Part shown: positions 41,558 to 50,860 of the stretch, piece by piece
How the letters are laid out: each line of letters begins with the position of its first letter
Numbering within the stretch: position 1 is the first letter of the stretch
Made by a program: the position numbers and the translations under genes
The notes under the pieces: generated by a model
What the model was told of the DNA's origin: nothing
Database searches by the model: none
Seen by the model: only the letters and a program-made list of their open reading frames with translations
Assembly (NCBI GenBank): GCA_050258815.1
Contig: JBLMZM010000090.1
Location: forward strand, 62,001 to 126,000
Direction of reading: 5' to 3'
Length of the DNA stretch: 64,000 bases
Source: JAAXKN01 sp050258815
GTDB lineage: Bacteria; Bacteroidota; Ignavibacteria; Ignavibacteriales; SURF-24

Positions 41558-44314
41558 TTAATAGTAAATTCTCAAGCCTACCTGCATAGATCTGGGCATA
41601 TAAGTGCTGGTGGGATCTCCATAATTGCTAAATGGATTTCCACTGGCATCCATCATTCTGCCGAATCTTCCCGAAGCATTAAACCAGTTGCCAATGTTAT
41701 ATGCTTCAAGCATCAGTCCAATCCTGATATTTACAATTGAAAAGTACTTTGAAATTCTCATATCCAGCATCTTATACCAGTTTCTGATTTTTGCCGGATC
41801 GGGAATATCCCAGCGCTGTCCGTTCAGCCAGTCATCTGTGAAGCTGTTATCGTTATTAACATCCTGCCCGATAGTCCTTGTAAACGGAGTAGGGCTGGCA
41901 AGGGTGAATATACCGGATATCTGGAATTCCCATGGGAAATCGTAAGAGAAGTTGAGTACAAAACGATGACGTTCATCCAGGTTGCTTCTCTGCATATAAT
42001 ATAACCCCTTAAGTATGTAACTATTGGCGTCATTCTCAGAGTACGTCCATGAGAGTGTGTATGCAAGCTGTGCAAATACCTGTTCCTTGCGGTAGGTAAA
42101 GGTAGATAAAATTCCATAGTATTCGGCCTTGCCCATGCTGGAATACAGATCCATATTGCCAAACTGGTCACTGATCACTCTTTTTTTAGTACTGGGCTGA
42201 TAATAGTTGGCATTATAGGACTTATAGATATGGTCATAGTGTTTCCACACGTAGTCAGCTGAAATGGCAAAATTATCATTCAGCTGATGGCTGAAGCCGA
42301 CTGACCAGTTAAAGATTCTGGGGATATCAATGTCTTTATCAACGAGGTACAGATCGGGCTTGAAGGTGCCGGCGCCGTTTAAAATATTCTGTTTGATGGC
42401 ATTTACATCGGTAGTTCCCGGATTCTGTATTGTATAGATGCGCCAGTTTGCATAAAGCCATTCAAAGTAGCCGAGATACCCGACTGTCCTGTCATAGAAT
42501 AAGCCCGCACCACCGCGCAGGAAGGTCAGGTTATTGTCAAACAGGTCATAGTTAAAACTAAAGCGGGGACTTATATTTGCCAGGGAATTCTTCCGGTCCC
42601 CCCTGTTGAGATAGTTTGCGGGAACATTGTTTACAATTTCCGGAACATTTACCCAGGGAACAGTATAGTCATTATTCAGCATATTGACTTCACCATCCCA
42701 GCGGATACCATAGTTTAAGGTGAGGCGTCCGCTGAATTTCCAGCTGTCCTGAATAAAAGCCCCCAGTGCCCAGCCGCTAGTTTTTCCCCTGGCATCTTCA
42801 GTGGAATTGGGGTCATTAAACCCGATGCCCACCAGGGCCTGGTAAGGGAGTCTGCTGGTATCGGTTGCGAAGTTAAACTGTCCATCCTTATAGTATGGGA
42901 ACCAGGGTTTGGCATGAATATTCTTTGCCTCTAAACCTGCCTTTAGTACGTGATCTCCAACCATATAGGTAAACCTGTCAATCAGGCCATAATGATCCTC
43001 ACTTAGCTGAATAGGGAAATCACCTCTTCCAAGCTGAATGCTTGGGTAGATATAAGCTGGTCCCGTTGTCATTGTAGGTTCGTCATGACGCCATGCCAGG
43101 TACTGAATTGTAAGTTCATTCATTGTACTTGGATTGAACATCAGAGTATGCCGCAGAGAGATGTCGTTTACCTTGTATGTGCCGTGTAAACCGGCCTGAT
43201 AAGCCACGTTTCCGCCGAAATAAAACTTAGTGTCGGTATAACGCGAATTCCAGTTCAGATCCAGCAGGTTTTTGTCATCCAGGTAGTGTGTGAGTGCAAA
43301 GGATGCAATATGATTCACCCTTGGAGATTTGAACGTACCGGCATAACCCGACCAGAGACCGGGGTTAAACTTCGGTTGCCCCGGAACCACGTCGAGGAAG
43401 TTATTAATATTCTGAATTTCATATGTGGCTGCAAAAAAAGTTTGATCACGTACAATTGGACCGGAGAGTGAGATGCTACCCTGTTCACGGTTATAGTCAG
43501 GAACCGTTGTCTGGAACGGGCCGCGTGCAAGCATACTTTTATTTTGAAGTGACCCGAAAGTCGTCAGTTTAAAGTCGTTTGTGCCGCGTTTTGTAATAGC
43601 AGAGATAATATAGGAGCCACCCCTCGTATATTCTGCGTCGTAGGCGTTAAGTACTACCTTGAATTCCTGAATTGCGTCTTGTGGCAGAGGGGAGCCCGTT
43701 TGGCCAAGACCAACAATATTTCCGTTGTACAGGCTTTTCCACTCGACACCATTTACGTATAAATTCAGGAAATTGTAAGAAGATACGGCACCTGAGGCCG
43801 GTAATGCCTGACCGCCTACCGGCGCATATGATTTAACGCCCGGAGAAAGTGCTGCAAGGTTTAGAACGTTACGTGATTCGGCCGGGAGCTGCATAATCTG
43901 CTCGGCCCTGACTGTTGTTGAAATATCGGATTTAGTCAGTTCAAATTTTGATGCATTGGAAACAATATCCACCGTAGAGAGCTGTACAGATGAAGGGATT
44001 AAGTTAAAATCCAGGACAGCATTTTGTCCTACAGTCAACTGAATATTAACAGTATTCTTGTGGTATCCAATAAATTGTGCTGTAATTTCGTGACTGCCAG
44101 GCTGAATATTAGCTATATTATAGAGTCCCCTTTCATTAGTTGTTGTTCCCATCGTTCGGTTTGTTGCCGGATTCCGGAGTATAATTGTTACCGAGGGAAG
44201 GGGGGTCTTGTTTTCATCATATACATGTCCGCTAATCTGGGCAGTTGAAACCTGAGCATCCAATTTTTGGGAGCCAATCACGATAATTATAAAAAGAAAT
44301 AGAATTCGTTTCAT
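41558..44314 (-). CDS. TonB-dependent receptor with carboxypeptidase-regulatory-like domain
   Basis: A 918-residue outer-membrane receptor. Signal peptide about 1-20; a CarboxypepD_reg-like fold at about 25-110 (ISGHVYDENKTPLPSVTIILRNP..GLYNIANIQPGSHEITAQFIGY); a plug at about 125-245 (PAESRNVLNLAALSPGV..DAIQEFKVVLNAYDAEYTRGG); then a beta-barrel ending in the aromatic MQVGLRIYY. It belongs to the Oar-like/cna-B type group rather than SusC (no SusD partner and no typical SusC length). Substrate unknown. AGGAGG lies 8 bases before the ATG. The hydrolase-like gene upstream on the same strand (66-base gap) may be co-transcribed. Confidence 0.9.
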   Translation of the reverse strand: MKRILFLFIIIVIGSQKLDAQVSTAQISGHVYDENKTPLPSVTIILRNPATNRTMGTTTNERGLYNIANIQPGSHEITAQFIGYHKNTVNIQLTVGQNAVLDFNLIPSSVQLSTVDIVSNASKFELTKSDISTTVRAEQIMQLPAESRNVLNLAALSPGVKSYAPVGGQALPASGAVSSYNFLNLYVNGVEWKSLYNGNIVGLGQTGSPLPQDAIQEFKVVLNAYDAEYTRGGSYIISAITKRGTNDFKLTTFGSLQNKSMLARGPFQTTVPDYNREQGSISLSGPIVRDQTFFAATYEIQNINNFLDVVPGQPKFNPGLWSGYAGTFKSPRVNHIASFALTHYLDDKNLLDLNWNSRYTDTKFYFGGNVAYQAGLHGTYKVNDISLRHTLMFNPSTMNELTIQYLAWRHDEPTMTTGPAYIYPSIQLGRGDFPIQLSEDHYGLIDRFTYMVGDHVLKAGLEAKNIHAKPWFPYYKDGQFNFATDTSRLPYQALVGIGFNDPNSTEDARGKTSGWALGAFIQDSWKFSGRLTLNYGIRWDGEVNMLNNDYTVPWVNVPEIVNNVPANYLNRGDRKNSLANISPRFSFNYDLFDNNLTFLRGGAGLFYDRTVGYLGYFEWLYANWRIYTIQNPGTTDVNAIKQNILNGAGTFKPDLYLVDKDIDIPRIFNWSVGFSHQLNDNFAISADYVWKHYDHIYKSYNANYYQPSTKKRVISDQFGNMDLYSSMGKAEYYGILSTFTYRKEQVFAQLAYTLSWTYSENDANSYILKGLYYMQRSNLDERHRFVLNFSYDFPWEFQISGIFTLASPTPFTRTIGQDVNNDNSFTDDWLNGQRWDIPDPAKIRNWYKMLDMRISKYFSIVNIRIGLMLEAYNIGNWFNASGRFGRMMDASGNPFSNYGDPTSTYMPRSMQVGLRIYY

Positions 44315-44380
44315 TCTTAAGCCTCCTGTTAATTAAGCATAATGTGATTAATTGAGAATAACTGAAGTTGGCCGGTTTTC

Positions 44381-45322
44381 TCACTTATTGATAAAACTGT
44401 TTTCTGATGATAAATAGATCATGTTTAAAAAATGGAAGAGGGCCTGGAAGTGGTCTATATGATCGGGACCAGTATTCCCCGCAAAGCCCATTATTGTAAG
44501 GCCATTTACTTTAACCTCACTTAACTGCTGCATACCTAAAGGTCCCCATTTAAGCACAGGTTTTCTTTTCAGACCGTTACTTCTGATAAGATAATCTGTT
44601 GCCTCTGTGGTACTTGCAAATGTTCCGGGAAATATTTCCGAATGTGTAATTATAAATTTTCTGGGAGAATTTTTTCCCCTGGTCTCCTGTGCCAGCTTAA
44701 GAAAGACTTCCAGCGCAGTTGAATCAATTTTACCCCCATCTGCCAGTACTTTGTTTTCAGGTATGTAGCTGGCATGAATTCCGTCCAGAAGAATTACCGC
44801 ATAGATTTTCCTGTAGTAATTTTCAGAGCTTAGAATCCTTTTAATAGCACCGTACCCGGCGCTGAATCCGCTTAAAATAATATTGTTTATGCTGATTTTA
44901 TGGTTCAGCCTTATGGATGTCAGGCTATTTATTGAATCGAGAAGAGTATTTAATAAAAGAGGGTCTCCCAGCACCTTATAATATATACCAGAGCCGGAAC
45001 CCAGGTTCAGTGAAGCCGCGATAAGGCTCCTGGGGGATTTCAGGGCTGCATATTTTGCTGGGATTGAACTCCCGTGAAAGTGTATAAGAAGATCAAATTT
45101 ACGGTTTTGCAGGTATTTTTCAGGCACGTATACTTCAACAGGTCCTGGAAAGATACCGGTTATTTTAAAGCTAATTCCGCTAAAAGTATTTTTGTCAATC
45201 CTGGCATGAGTGCGCGTTGTTTCGACCATTGGGGATGGATTCTGCGTAGATACTTTAATACTGTCTTCCTGGGCAAAGACAGCACTAAGCAATAACAGTA
45301 ATATCAGTATGCATTTTTTCAT
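44381..45322 (-). CDS. Secreted alpha/beta-hydrolase-like protein
   Basis: A 313-residue protein with a signal peptide (about 1-17, ending VFAQ). An oxyanion-type HFHGSS follows strand LLIH near residue 80. A nucleophile elbow GFSAG (about 153-157) follows strand NNIILS. LLDGIHASYIP could supply the acid and GPDHIDHFQALFHF the histidine. This order matches an alpha/beta-hydrolase with serine nucleophile, but no precise family was recognised and the substrate is unknown. First gene of a probable two-gene unit with the TonB receptor, so it may process a compound the receptor imports. Confidence 0.65.
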   Translation of the reverse strand: MKKCILILLLLLSAVFAQEDSIKVSTQNPSPMVETTRTHARIDKNTFSGISFKITGIFPGPVEVYVPEKYLQNRKFDLLIHFHGSSIPAKYAALKSPRSLIAASLNLGSGSGIYYKVLGDPLLLNTLLDSINSLTSIRLNHKISINNIILSGFSAGYGAIKRILSSENYYRKIYAVILLDGIHASYIPENKVLADGGKIDSTALEVFLKLAQETRGKNSPRKFIITHSEIFPGTFASTTEATDYLIRSNGLKRKPVLKWGPLGMQQLSEVKVNGLTIMGFAGNTGPDHIDHFQALFHFLNMIYLSSENSFINK

Positions 45323-45600
45323 GGCTGCCGGTCATTTGGTTATAAAGCCTAAAAAATTACTATAGTCTACTGATAAAAGGGTGCTCAATATTTGGTATAT
45401 AATAATAAATGTTAAGGGAAAAACAAAACATTCCCATGTCCTGTTTCGGAACAATTCCTTGTACTGTTTAAAAACTAATGATAAGTGTGGTGTGAGTCAC
45501 AAGGGGGTAAAAAACCAAGAAATTTTAAATGCCGTATTTTTTTTATTATTTTGTTTTAATAGTGCTCTTTCTTAATTTTACAACAATTTTAGGCAAAAGA
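45323..45600. other. Divergent intergenic region
   Basis: 278 bases between the hydrolase-like gene (-) and the barrel protein (+), expected to hold both promoters. It is AT-rich, with long T runs near 45537-45560. No standard -35/-10 pair, palindrome or ORF with coding character was recognised; a 64-codon frame at 45381 is judged spurious. Confidence 0.45.
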
Positions 45601-46329
45601 ATGAATAAAGTATTAGTTTTATCTGCATTGCTACTTTTATCTGTGCCATTGTTGGGTCAGGAGGAAACTGCCTGGGACGCCAAATTTGCTGCTGGTGGAG
45701 GTTTTACTCCCGGCTGGATTGTTCCTGATTACAGTGGAATAAATGAGAATATTGAATCTTTTGGATTGCCAAAGTTTTCCAGTTCCGGTTTTTTTGCCAC
45801 TGGGGGAACGGGATACATATCCATAGCGATAATAAAGAATATAAGAATTGGCGGTATGGGCCTGGGAGGCTCGGTAAGCAACAGCACAGCATTTGGTGGC
45901 TTAAGAAGAGAAGCAAAGTATTCGGTTGCCATGGGAGGTGTTACAATTGAATATACACTTCCTTTTATCCGCTCGGTTGCTGTTTCAATTGGGACAATAA
46001 TTGGTGGTGGAAGCAACTCGATTGAATATTATGAAAACATGGGGGCTGAAACCTGGGGTGATATATGGAGCACCGATCCTCCCCGTGCAAATATTACCAC
46101 AGTAAACCGAAAAATATATAACGATTATTTTCTTATTTCGCCAACTCTGAACGTAGATATCCCATTTTACAGGTTCCTGGCCTTCAGGATCGGAGGAGGA
46201 TATAATATTGCTCTCAGCAACAACTGGAAGATTGATAATGGACAGGATGTTATAAACGTTCCATCAAATGTCAGCAGTAATTCATACTTTATTCAGGCAG
46301 GAATTTTCATAGGATTTTTTAATTATTAA
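45601..46329 (+). CDS. Predicted outer-membrane beta-barrel protein
   Basis: A 242-residue protein of no recognised family. A signal peptide (MNKVLVLSALLLLSVPLLGQ) is followed by glycine-rich alternating strands (FAAGGGFTPGWIV; ATGGTGYISIAIIKNIRIGGMGLGG; FLAFRIGGGYNIALS) and an aromatic C-terminus (FIGFFNY). This pattern suits a small barrel of 8-10 strands. The open frame extends 24 codons upstream, but ATG 45601 starts a proper signal peptide. rfbB begins 11 bases downstream, so the two may share a transcript. Confidence 0.65.
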   Translation: MNKVLVLSALLLLSVPLLGQEETAWDAKFAAGGGFTPGWIVPDYSGINENIESFGLPKFSSSGFFATGGTGYISIAIIKNIRIGGMGLGGSVSNSTAFGGLRREAKYSVAMGGVTIEYTLPFIRSVAVSIGTIIGGGSNSIEYYENMGAETWGDIWSTDPPRANITTVNRKIYNDYFLISPTLNVDIPFYRFLAFRIGGGYNIALSNNWKIDNGQDVINVPSNVSSNSYFIQAGIFIGFFNY

Positions 46330-46340
46330 GGATCTATCAG

Positions 46341-47354
46341 ATGAAGACAATTTTGGTAACCGGAGGGGCCGGCTTTATCGGCAGCAATTTTATCAATCAT
46401 ATACTAAAGGAAAGAAACGACTATAGGCTTATTAACCTGGACAAGCTAACCTACGCCGGGAATCTTGAAAACCTGAAGGAGTCTGAGAACAACCCTAATT
46501 ATCAGTTTGTAAAGGGTGATATTGCCAATGCCGAACTGATAGATTACTTATTTCAGAAATATTCGGTCAGACACGTTATAAATTTTGCCGCAGAATCTCA
46601 CGTTGACCGGAGTATTCTTGGATCAGAGGTTTTCTTCAGAACCAATGTTATCGGTACTAATGTTCTGCTTGAGGCTTCGCGCCGATATGGCGTTGAAAAA
46701 TTCCTGCAGGTTTCAACCGATGAGGTATATGGTAGTCTGGGGTCCACTGGGCTGTTTACAGAAAGCACTCCGCTTTCTCCCAATAGTCCATATTCCTCGA
46801 GCAAGGCCTCTGCAGATATGATGGCCATGTCTTTCCACCATACCTATGGCCTGCCGGTCGTAATAACCAGGTGCTCTAACAATTACGGACCATATCAGTT
46901 CCCTGAAAAGCTTATTCCATTGATGATAATTAACTGCATGAATAAGAAAAAACTTCCGGTTTATGGTGACGGATTGAATGTAAGAGACTGGATATATGTT
47001 ATTGACCATAATAAGGCCATTGACCTGGTATTTGAAAAAGGAAGAACCGGGGAGGTGTACAATATTGGTGCAAGCCAGGAGATGACGAATATAGACATTA
47101 TTAAACTTATTCTGAAGAACCTCTCCGCATCTGAGGACCTGATTGAATATATAAAGGACAGGCCCGGGCATGACAGAAGGTACGCCATAGACTCAACAAA
47201 AATCAGAACAGAATTAGGATGGAAGCCTGCTTTTAATTTTGAAGAGGCTATTTGTCAAACAATTCAGTGGTACAAAGATAATGAAAAATGGTGGGGCAGA
47301 ATAATTTCGGGTGAATACCAGAAATATTATGAAAATCTTTATTTCAACAGGTAA
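46341..47354 (+). CDS. rfbB: dTDP-glucose 4,6-dehydratase
   Basis: A 337-residue extended short-chain dehydrogenase of dTDP-sugar (rhamnose) synthesis. NAD-binding TGGAGFIGSNFINH is at the N-terminus; the catalytic Asp-Glu lie in STDEVYGSLG; Tyr151/Lys155 are in YSSSKASADM; NNYGPYQFPEKLIPLMI, DGLNVRDWIYVIDH and RPGHDRRYAIDS are RmlB hallmarks. The rest of the rml pathway is not in the window. Confidence 0.96.
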   Translation: MKTILVTGGAGFIGSNFINHILKERNDYRLINLDKLTYAGNLENLKESENNPNYQFVKGDIANAELIDYLFQKYSVRHVINFAAESHVDRSILGSEVFFRTNVIGTNVLLEASRRYGVEKFLQVSTDEVYGSLGSTGLFTESTPLSPNSPYSSSKASADMMAMSFHHTYGLPVVITRCSNNYGPYQFPEKLIPLMIINCMNKKKLPVYGDGLNVRDWIYVIDHNKAIDLVFEKGRTGEVYNIGASQEMTNIDIIKLILKNLSASEDLIEYIKDRPGHDRRYAIDSTKIRTELGWKPAFNFEEAICQTIQWYKDNEKWWGRIISGEYQKYYENLYFNR

Positions 47355-47422
47355 CTGCAGGACAAGGTGAAAATTATTTAAAGTATGGGTCTTCCGGCAA
47401 TTCCGGAGGACTCATACTCCAT

Positions 47423-48586
47423 CTATAAACGGAACTTCCGTGCCATTTTATCCAGAACCGCTATAACGTATTCCACTTCTTCCAGCGTATTTTGTGAACC
47501 AAAAGAAAACCTGAGAGTTCCTTTTGCGTCACTTAAATCTCTACCCATACTAAGAATAACGTGCGATGGTTTCAGCGTACCCGAGGTACAGGCTGCACCA
47601 TTGGAAGCTGCCACTCCGTTTATATCCAGGTAAATAAGCATTGCCTCGGCATCGGTGTTGTAATACTGATGGGTGAAGGTAAGGCTCAGAACGTGCGGCA
47701 GTACGTTGTTGCCGCCATTTATCACGATGCCCTCCGTATCGATGGACCTTATTCCTTCAATGAAAGATTTCCGCAGACTGTCAATCAGCGTATAGTTTAG
47801 CTGCATCTCGCTTGAGGCTATTCTCACGGCTTCAGCAAAACCAATGATAGCTGCCGGGTTTTCGGTACCCCCGCGTCTGTTTCTTTCCTGTGACCCTCCG
47901 AATATCAATGGTGAAAGCGGAGTTCCGCTTTTTACGTAAACGGCACCTGCTCCTTTGGGACCATTGATCTTGTGGGAAGAAAATGAAAGGGAATCTACGC
48001 CCAGATATTTTGAGTCAAGCGGGAGCTTTCCAAAGGACTGGACTGTATCGCTATGGAAATAAGAATTGTTCAGGTGGGCTGTTTCAGAAAGCGACTTAAT
48101 GTCATTTATAGTCCCGGTTTCATTATTAACATGTATTACAGATACCAGGGAGGTTTTATTATTCATGGCTTTTACAATCCGCTCCTGGTCAACAGAACCG
48201 TCGCTATTTACTTCCGACACGGTAGCACTAAAGCCCTGCCTGGTTAATTCTTTTAATGAGTCAAGTATACTGTGATGCTCAGTGCCAGTTGAAACTATAT
48301 GGTTGCGCCCGGATTCATTATGTTCGCTTCTAGCGATTCCAAAGACCGGAAAATTATTTGCTTCGGTGCCTCCGCTTACAAAATAAATTTCCGAGGCTGA
48401 GGCATTAATAAAACCGGCGACTATTTCCCTTGCTTCTTCAACTGCAACACGAACTTTCCTTCCGAATTCATGGATTGATGAAGGGTTGCCGTAATGTTCC
48501 TTGAGGAATGGCAGCATCTTCTCAAAAACCTTCGGATGAAGCGGAGTTGTTGCGGCATTGTCAAAATATATTTTTCGGCTATTCAA
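47423..48586 (-). CDS. Cysteine desulfurase (NifS/IscS family)
   Basis: A 387-residue PLP enzyme that mobilises sulfur from cysteine for Fe-S clusters or tRNA thiolation. IYFDNAATTPLHP opens it; the PLP lysine is K206 in SFSSHKINGPKGAG; RRGGTENPAAIIGF follows; the persulfide cysteine is C333 in SNGAACTSGTLKPSHV. The layout suits the IscS/NifS group. Its ATG overlaps the coaX 3' end by 8 bases, making it the last gene of a minus-strand birA-coaX-desulfurase unit. No iscU lies adjacent. Confidence 0.92.
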   Translation of the reverse strand: MNSRKIYFDNAATTPLHPKVFEKMLPFLKEHYGNPSSIHEFGRKVRVAVEEAREIVAGFINASASEIYFVSGGTEANNFPVFGIARSEHNESGRNHIVSTGTEHHSILDSLKELTRQGFSATVSEVNSDGSVDQERIVKAMNNKTSLVSVIHVNNETGTINDIKSLSETAHLNNSYFHSDTVQSFGKLPLDSKYLGVDSLSFSSHKINGPKGAGAVYVKSGTPLSPLIFGGSQERNRRGGTENPAAIIGFAEAVRIASSEMQLNYTLIDSLRKSFIEGIRSIDTEGIVINGGNNVLPHVLSLTFTHQYYNTDAEAMLIYLDINGVAASNGAACTSGTLKPSHVILSMGRDLSDAKGTLRFSFGSQNTLEEVEYVIAVLDKMARKFRL

Positions 48587-49349
48587 TCATGTTCCTTTCA
48601 AAGACAGCCTTAACGCCCTGTAAAACCAGATCTTCTGCCAGCTGGTGTTCCAGGCTGAGCATTTCATGTACTATCCTGGCATTTCCGCCGGTAAGATAAA
48701 CTCTGAGAAATCCCGGCTTGTGCTGTTCCAAAAGGTAACAACAGGTCTTTTCAATCAGGCTCAGTGTGGAATTAATAATACCGCTGGCAATTGATGAGCG
48801 GGTATCTTTACCTATAAAGTTTTTATAATCATTTAACAGGTCTATTTCGGGAAGCTGAGCCGTATTTTTTGAAAGGGAGCCGGCCATGGTGGAAATCCCC
48901 GGAAATATCAGTCCTCCATCAAATATCCCATTATACTTAACAATGTTAATTGTTGAGGCGGTTCCCAGGTCAACCGTGATCAGGAAGGTGTTTTTATCAT
49001 AGTTCTTAAAAGAAGGTTCGCGGCTGAACAGTGAGAATGCACCCTCAGCCGAACAAATTCTGTCAATCCCAAGCGAGTGGGGAGTAGCGTAATCTATTTT
49101 AAGATTAAAAAGCGATTCATGTGTGATCACAAAGGGTTTTACGTTTAGCTCCTCCAGGAACATTCCCGTAAGCTTTCCTGTGACAGAGGGAACCACAGAT
49201 GAAATTGCTACATTCTTTACGGGATACTTTTTTAACCATTCCAGTTCAAAAGTATCCCCTGAAAATGTCCTCAGTTCCACCAATGAAGTCCCTTCAAAAA
49301 GAGCGAATTTTTGTCGGGTATTCCCTATATCGCACGCCAGAAGCATCAA
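48579..49349 (-). CDS. coaX: Type III pantothenate kinase
   Basis: A 256-residue ASKHA-fold kinase that starts coenzyme A synthesis. LLACDIGNTRQKFALFEG is the phosphate-1 loop; PHSLGIDRICSAEGAF, ITVDLGTASTINIV and GLIFPGISTMAGSLSKNTAQLPEI (adjacent segments) are CoaX motifs; VYLTGGNARIV is near the C-terminus. Overlaps the birA end by four bases (ATGA type). ATG one codon later is an alternative start. Confidence 0.95.
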   Translation of the reverse strand: MMLLACDIGNTRQKFALFEGTSLVELRTFSGDTFELEWLKKYPVKNVAISSVVPSVTGKLTGMFLEELNVKPFVITHESLFNLKIDYATPHSLGIDRICSAEGAFSLFSREPSFKNYDKNTFLITVDLGTASTINIVKYNGIFDGGLIFPGISTMAGSLSKNTAQLPEIDLLNDYKNFIGKDTRSSIASGIINSTLSLIEKTCCYLLEQHKPGFLRVYLTGGNARIVHEMLSLEHQLAEDLVLQGVKAVFERNMIE

Positions 49350-50119
49350 CGCAGGCTCACATCCCCAAAATGAATCTTTTCTACTGTATCTCTGTCTATT
49401 CTAAGAATCAGAAATCCCTGATCATCCACGTCTTCAAAAATACCCGACTTGGACATATTCTCGTCCTGTATGAGAACTTTTTCCCCCAGCATTCTGCAGC
49501 GTGACTTCCAGTCTTCCAGAATACTACCGGGTGCCCGGTCAACCCTGTCAAGGAGCTCTTCAAAATTATTCAACAGATCGCTGAGTACTCTTTCCCTCTC
49601 TACTTCCTGGTTAAGCTCCATGCGTATTGAGGTTGGGATAATTGCAAAAGTTCCCTGAAAGGCGGGCTGGTTGACATTCAGCCCAATTCCGATTACGAGT
49701 TTGTTGACTTTATTTCCTTTAATACTTGATTCCAGAAGGATGCCTGCAATTTTGCTGTGTCCCACCAGAACGTCATTAGGCCACTTGAGATTAACCCTCA
49801 GCTGGAAAAGGTTTTCCAGTGTATTTGCCACTGCAAGCGCGGTTGCAAAATTGATAAGGTTTAACTTTTTTTCGTCCAGCCTTCTTTTTAACAGAATCGA
49901 AAAAGTAAGGTTCTGATCCTTTGCGCTATACCACTTCCTGTCCTTCCTGCCCTTGCCTGCAATTTGTTTTTCGGCTAAAAGAACAGTTCCGTCAGTATTT
50001 ATATCAAATTTGCTATCGAGCAAAACAGAGTTAGTGGACTCAACTTCTTCACAATAAATAAAGTTTCTGCCGATCGTGTCTGTATCGAGCTTAATCTCAA
50101 AATCTTCAAAATTAAACAA
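49346..50119 (-). CDS. birA: Biotin--[acetyl-CoA-carboxylase] ligase
   Basis: A 257-residue ligase that attaches biotin to carrier proteins. Conserved parts are EEVESTNSVLLD, the biotin/ATP loop AEKQIAGKGRKDRKWYSA, NLKWPNDVLVGHSKIAGILLES (adjacent segments) and VIGIGLNVNQPAF. There is no N-terminal helix-turn-helix, so it is the monofunctional form and not a repressor. First gene of the minus-strand operon; its start faces the hsp20 regulatory region. Confidence 0.95.
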   Translation of the reverse strand: MFNFEDFEIKLDTDTIGRNFIYCEEVESTNSVLLDSKFDINTDGTVLLAEKQIAGKGRKDRKWYSAKDQNLTFSILLKRRLDEKKLNLINFATALAVANTLENLFQLRVNLKWPNDVLVGHSKIAGILLESSIKGNKVNKLVIGIGLNVNQPAFQGTFAIIPTSIRMELNQEVERERVLSDLLNNFEELLDRVDRAPGSILEDWKSRCRMLGEKVLIQDENMSKSGIFEDVDDQGFLILRIDRDTVEKIHFGDVSLR

Positions 50120-50231
50120 ATTTACCTCTATATATGTAATACAAATTTAGTAATAGATGACGAGAAAAAAAAATAAATCCGGACGTTCATTTTGTGTTGT
50201 CTAAGAAAACCAAAACTGCGCCATTATTGTC

Positions 50232-50325
50232 TGACATTTTGTCGGTATTTTGACAAAATGTCAATGCGTTTGTCAAAATGGCATAGATAGAGTATGTGGT
50301 AAGGTGCGGATTTGACAAAAATGCC
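50232..50325 (+). promoter_or_regulatory. Array of TGNCA-N3-TGNCA inverted-repeat boxes upstream of hsp20
   Basis: Three near-identical boxes: TGACATTTTGTCG (50232-50244), the perfect palindrome TGACAAAATGTCA (50251-50263, flanked T/A to 50250-50264) and TGTCAAAATGGCA (50271-50283). Their centres are 19 and 20 bases apart. A fourth weaker box, TGACAAAAATGCC (50313-50325), is centred 42 bases on. Spacing near two helical turns puts them on one DNA face. They lie about 70-115 bases before a sigma-54-like promoter, where enhancer-binding activators usually act. Confidence 0.65.
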
Positions 50326-50346
50326 CCAATTAGGCCATATTTTGAG

Positions 50347-50363
50347 TTGGCACATTGTTTGTA
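50347..50363 (+). promoter_or_regulatory. Sigma-54-like (-24/-12) promoter of hsp20
   Basis: TTGGCAC (50347-50353), five bases, then TTGTA (50359-50363). This matches the RpoN consensus TTGGCAC-N5-TTGCA except for T instead of C in the -12 element. A start near 50374 leaves a 28-base leader with AGGAGG at 50388-50393. No good sigma-70 promoter competes here. Confidence 0.6.
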
Positions 50364-50401
50364 TCAATAGAAGCATAATCATAATAAAGGAGGATAAAGA
50401 A

Positions 50402-50836
50402 ATGAACCTTATGAAATTTGAACCTTTAAAAGAGTTAGAGAATTTCAGTAACCGTATTCAGAGGTATTTCGAAGATTTTCCTGCATTAGGAGTAGATTTA
50501 GGCGGTGCATTTACACCGAGAATCGATATTTCAGAAGATGAAACCCATTTATTTGTTGAAGCTGAATTACCGGGTATCAAAAAGGAAGATCTGAAAATTA
50601 CTCTTCACGACAATATACTGACACTGAGAGGTGAGAAGAAAAGAGTTGAAGAGAAAAGGGATAAGAATTTCTACAGAAATGAAAGGACCTATGGTTCATT
50701 CACAAGGAGTTTCACGCTTCCTGTAGAAGTAAACTCCGAAAAAATTGACGCAAAATTTGAAGACGGTACCCTGATGGTTAAGATGGAAAAATTAAATCCA
50801 AAACCGGTAAGGGAAAAAGAAATCAAGTTATCGTAA
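50402..50836 (+). CDS. Small heat-shock protein (Hsp20/alpha-crystallin)
   Basis: A 144-residue ATP-independent holdase. The alpha-crystallin domain covers about 38-130 (FTPRIDISEDETHLFVEAELPGIKKEDLKITLHDNILTLRGEKK, adjacent segments, then GSFTRSFTLPVEV). The typical A-x-x-x-n-GVL motif reads AKFEDGTLMVKM. The C-terminal I-x-I anchor is represented by KEIKLS. The frame stays open upstream to 50312, but ATG 50402 follows AGGAGG by 8 bases. It leads the hsp20-dnaK-hsp20 cluster, apparently under RpoN-type control. Confidence 0.93.
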   Translation: MNLMKFEPLKELENFSNRIQRYFEDFPALGVDLGGAFTPRIDISEDETHLFVEAELPGIKKEDLKITLHDNILTLRGEKKRVEEKRDKNFYRNERTYGSFTRSFTLPVEVNSEKIDAKFEDGTLMVKMEKLNPKPVREKEIKLS

Positions 50837-50860
50837 GTTTAGTCCAAAGTATGTGTGGCG

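Noticed and set aside
45381..45575. 64-codon frame between the hydrolase and barrel genes
   Set aside because: Low-complexity composition, no ribosome binding site, and it runs into the start of the barrel gene.
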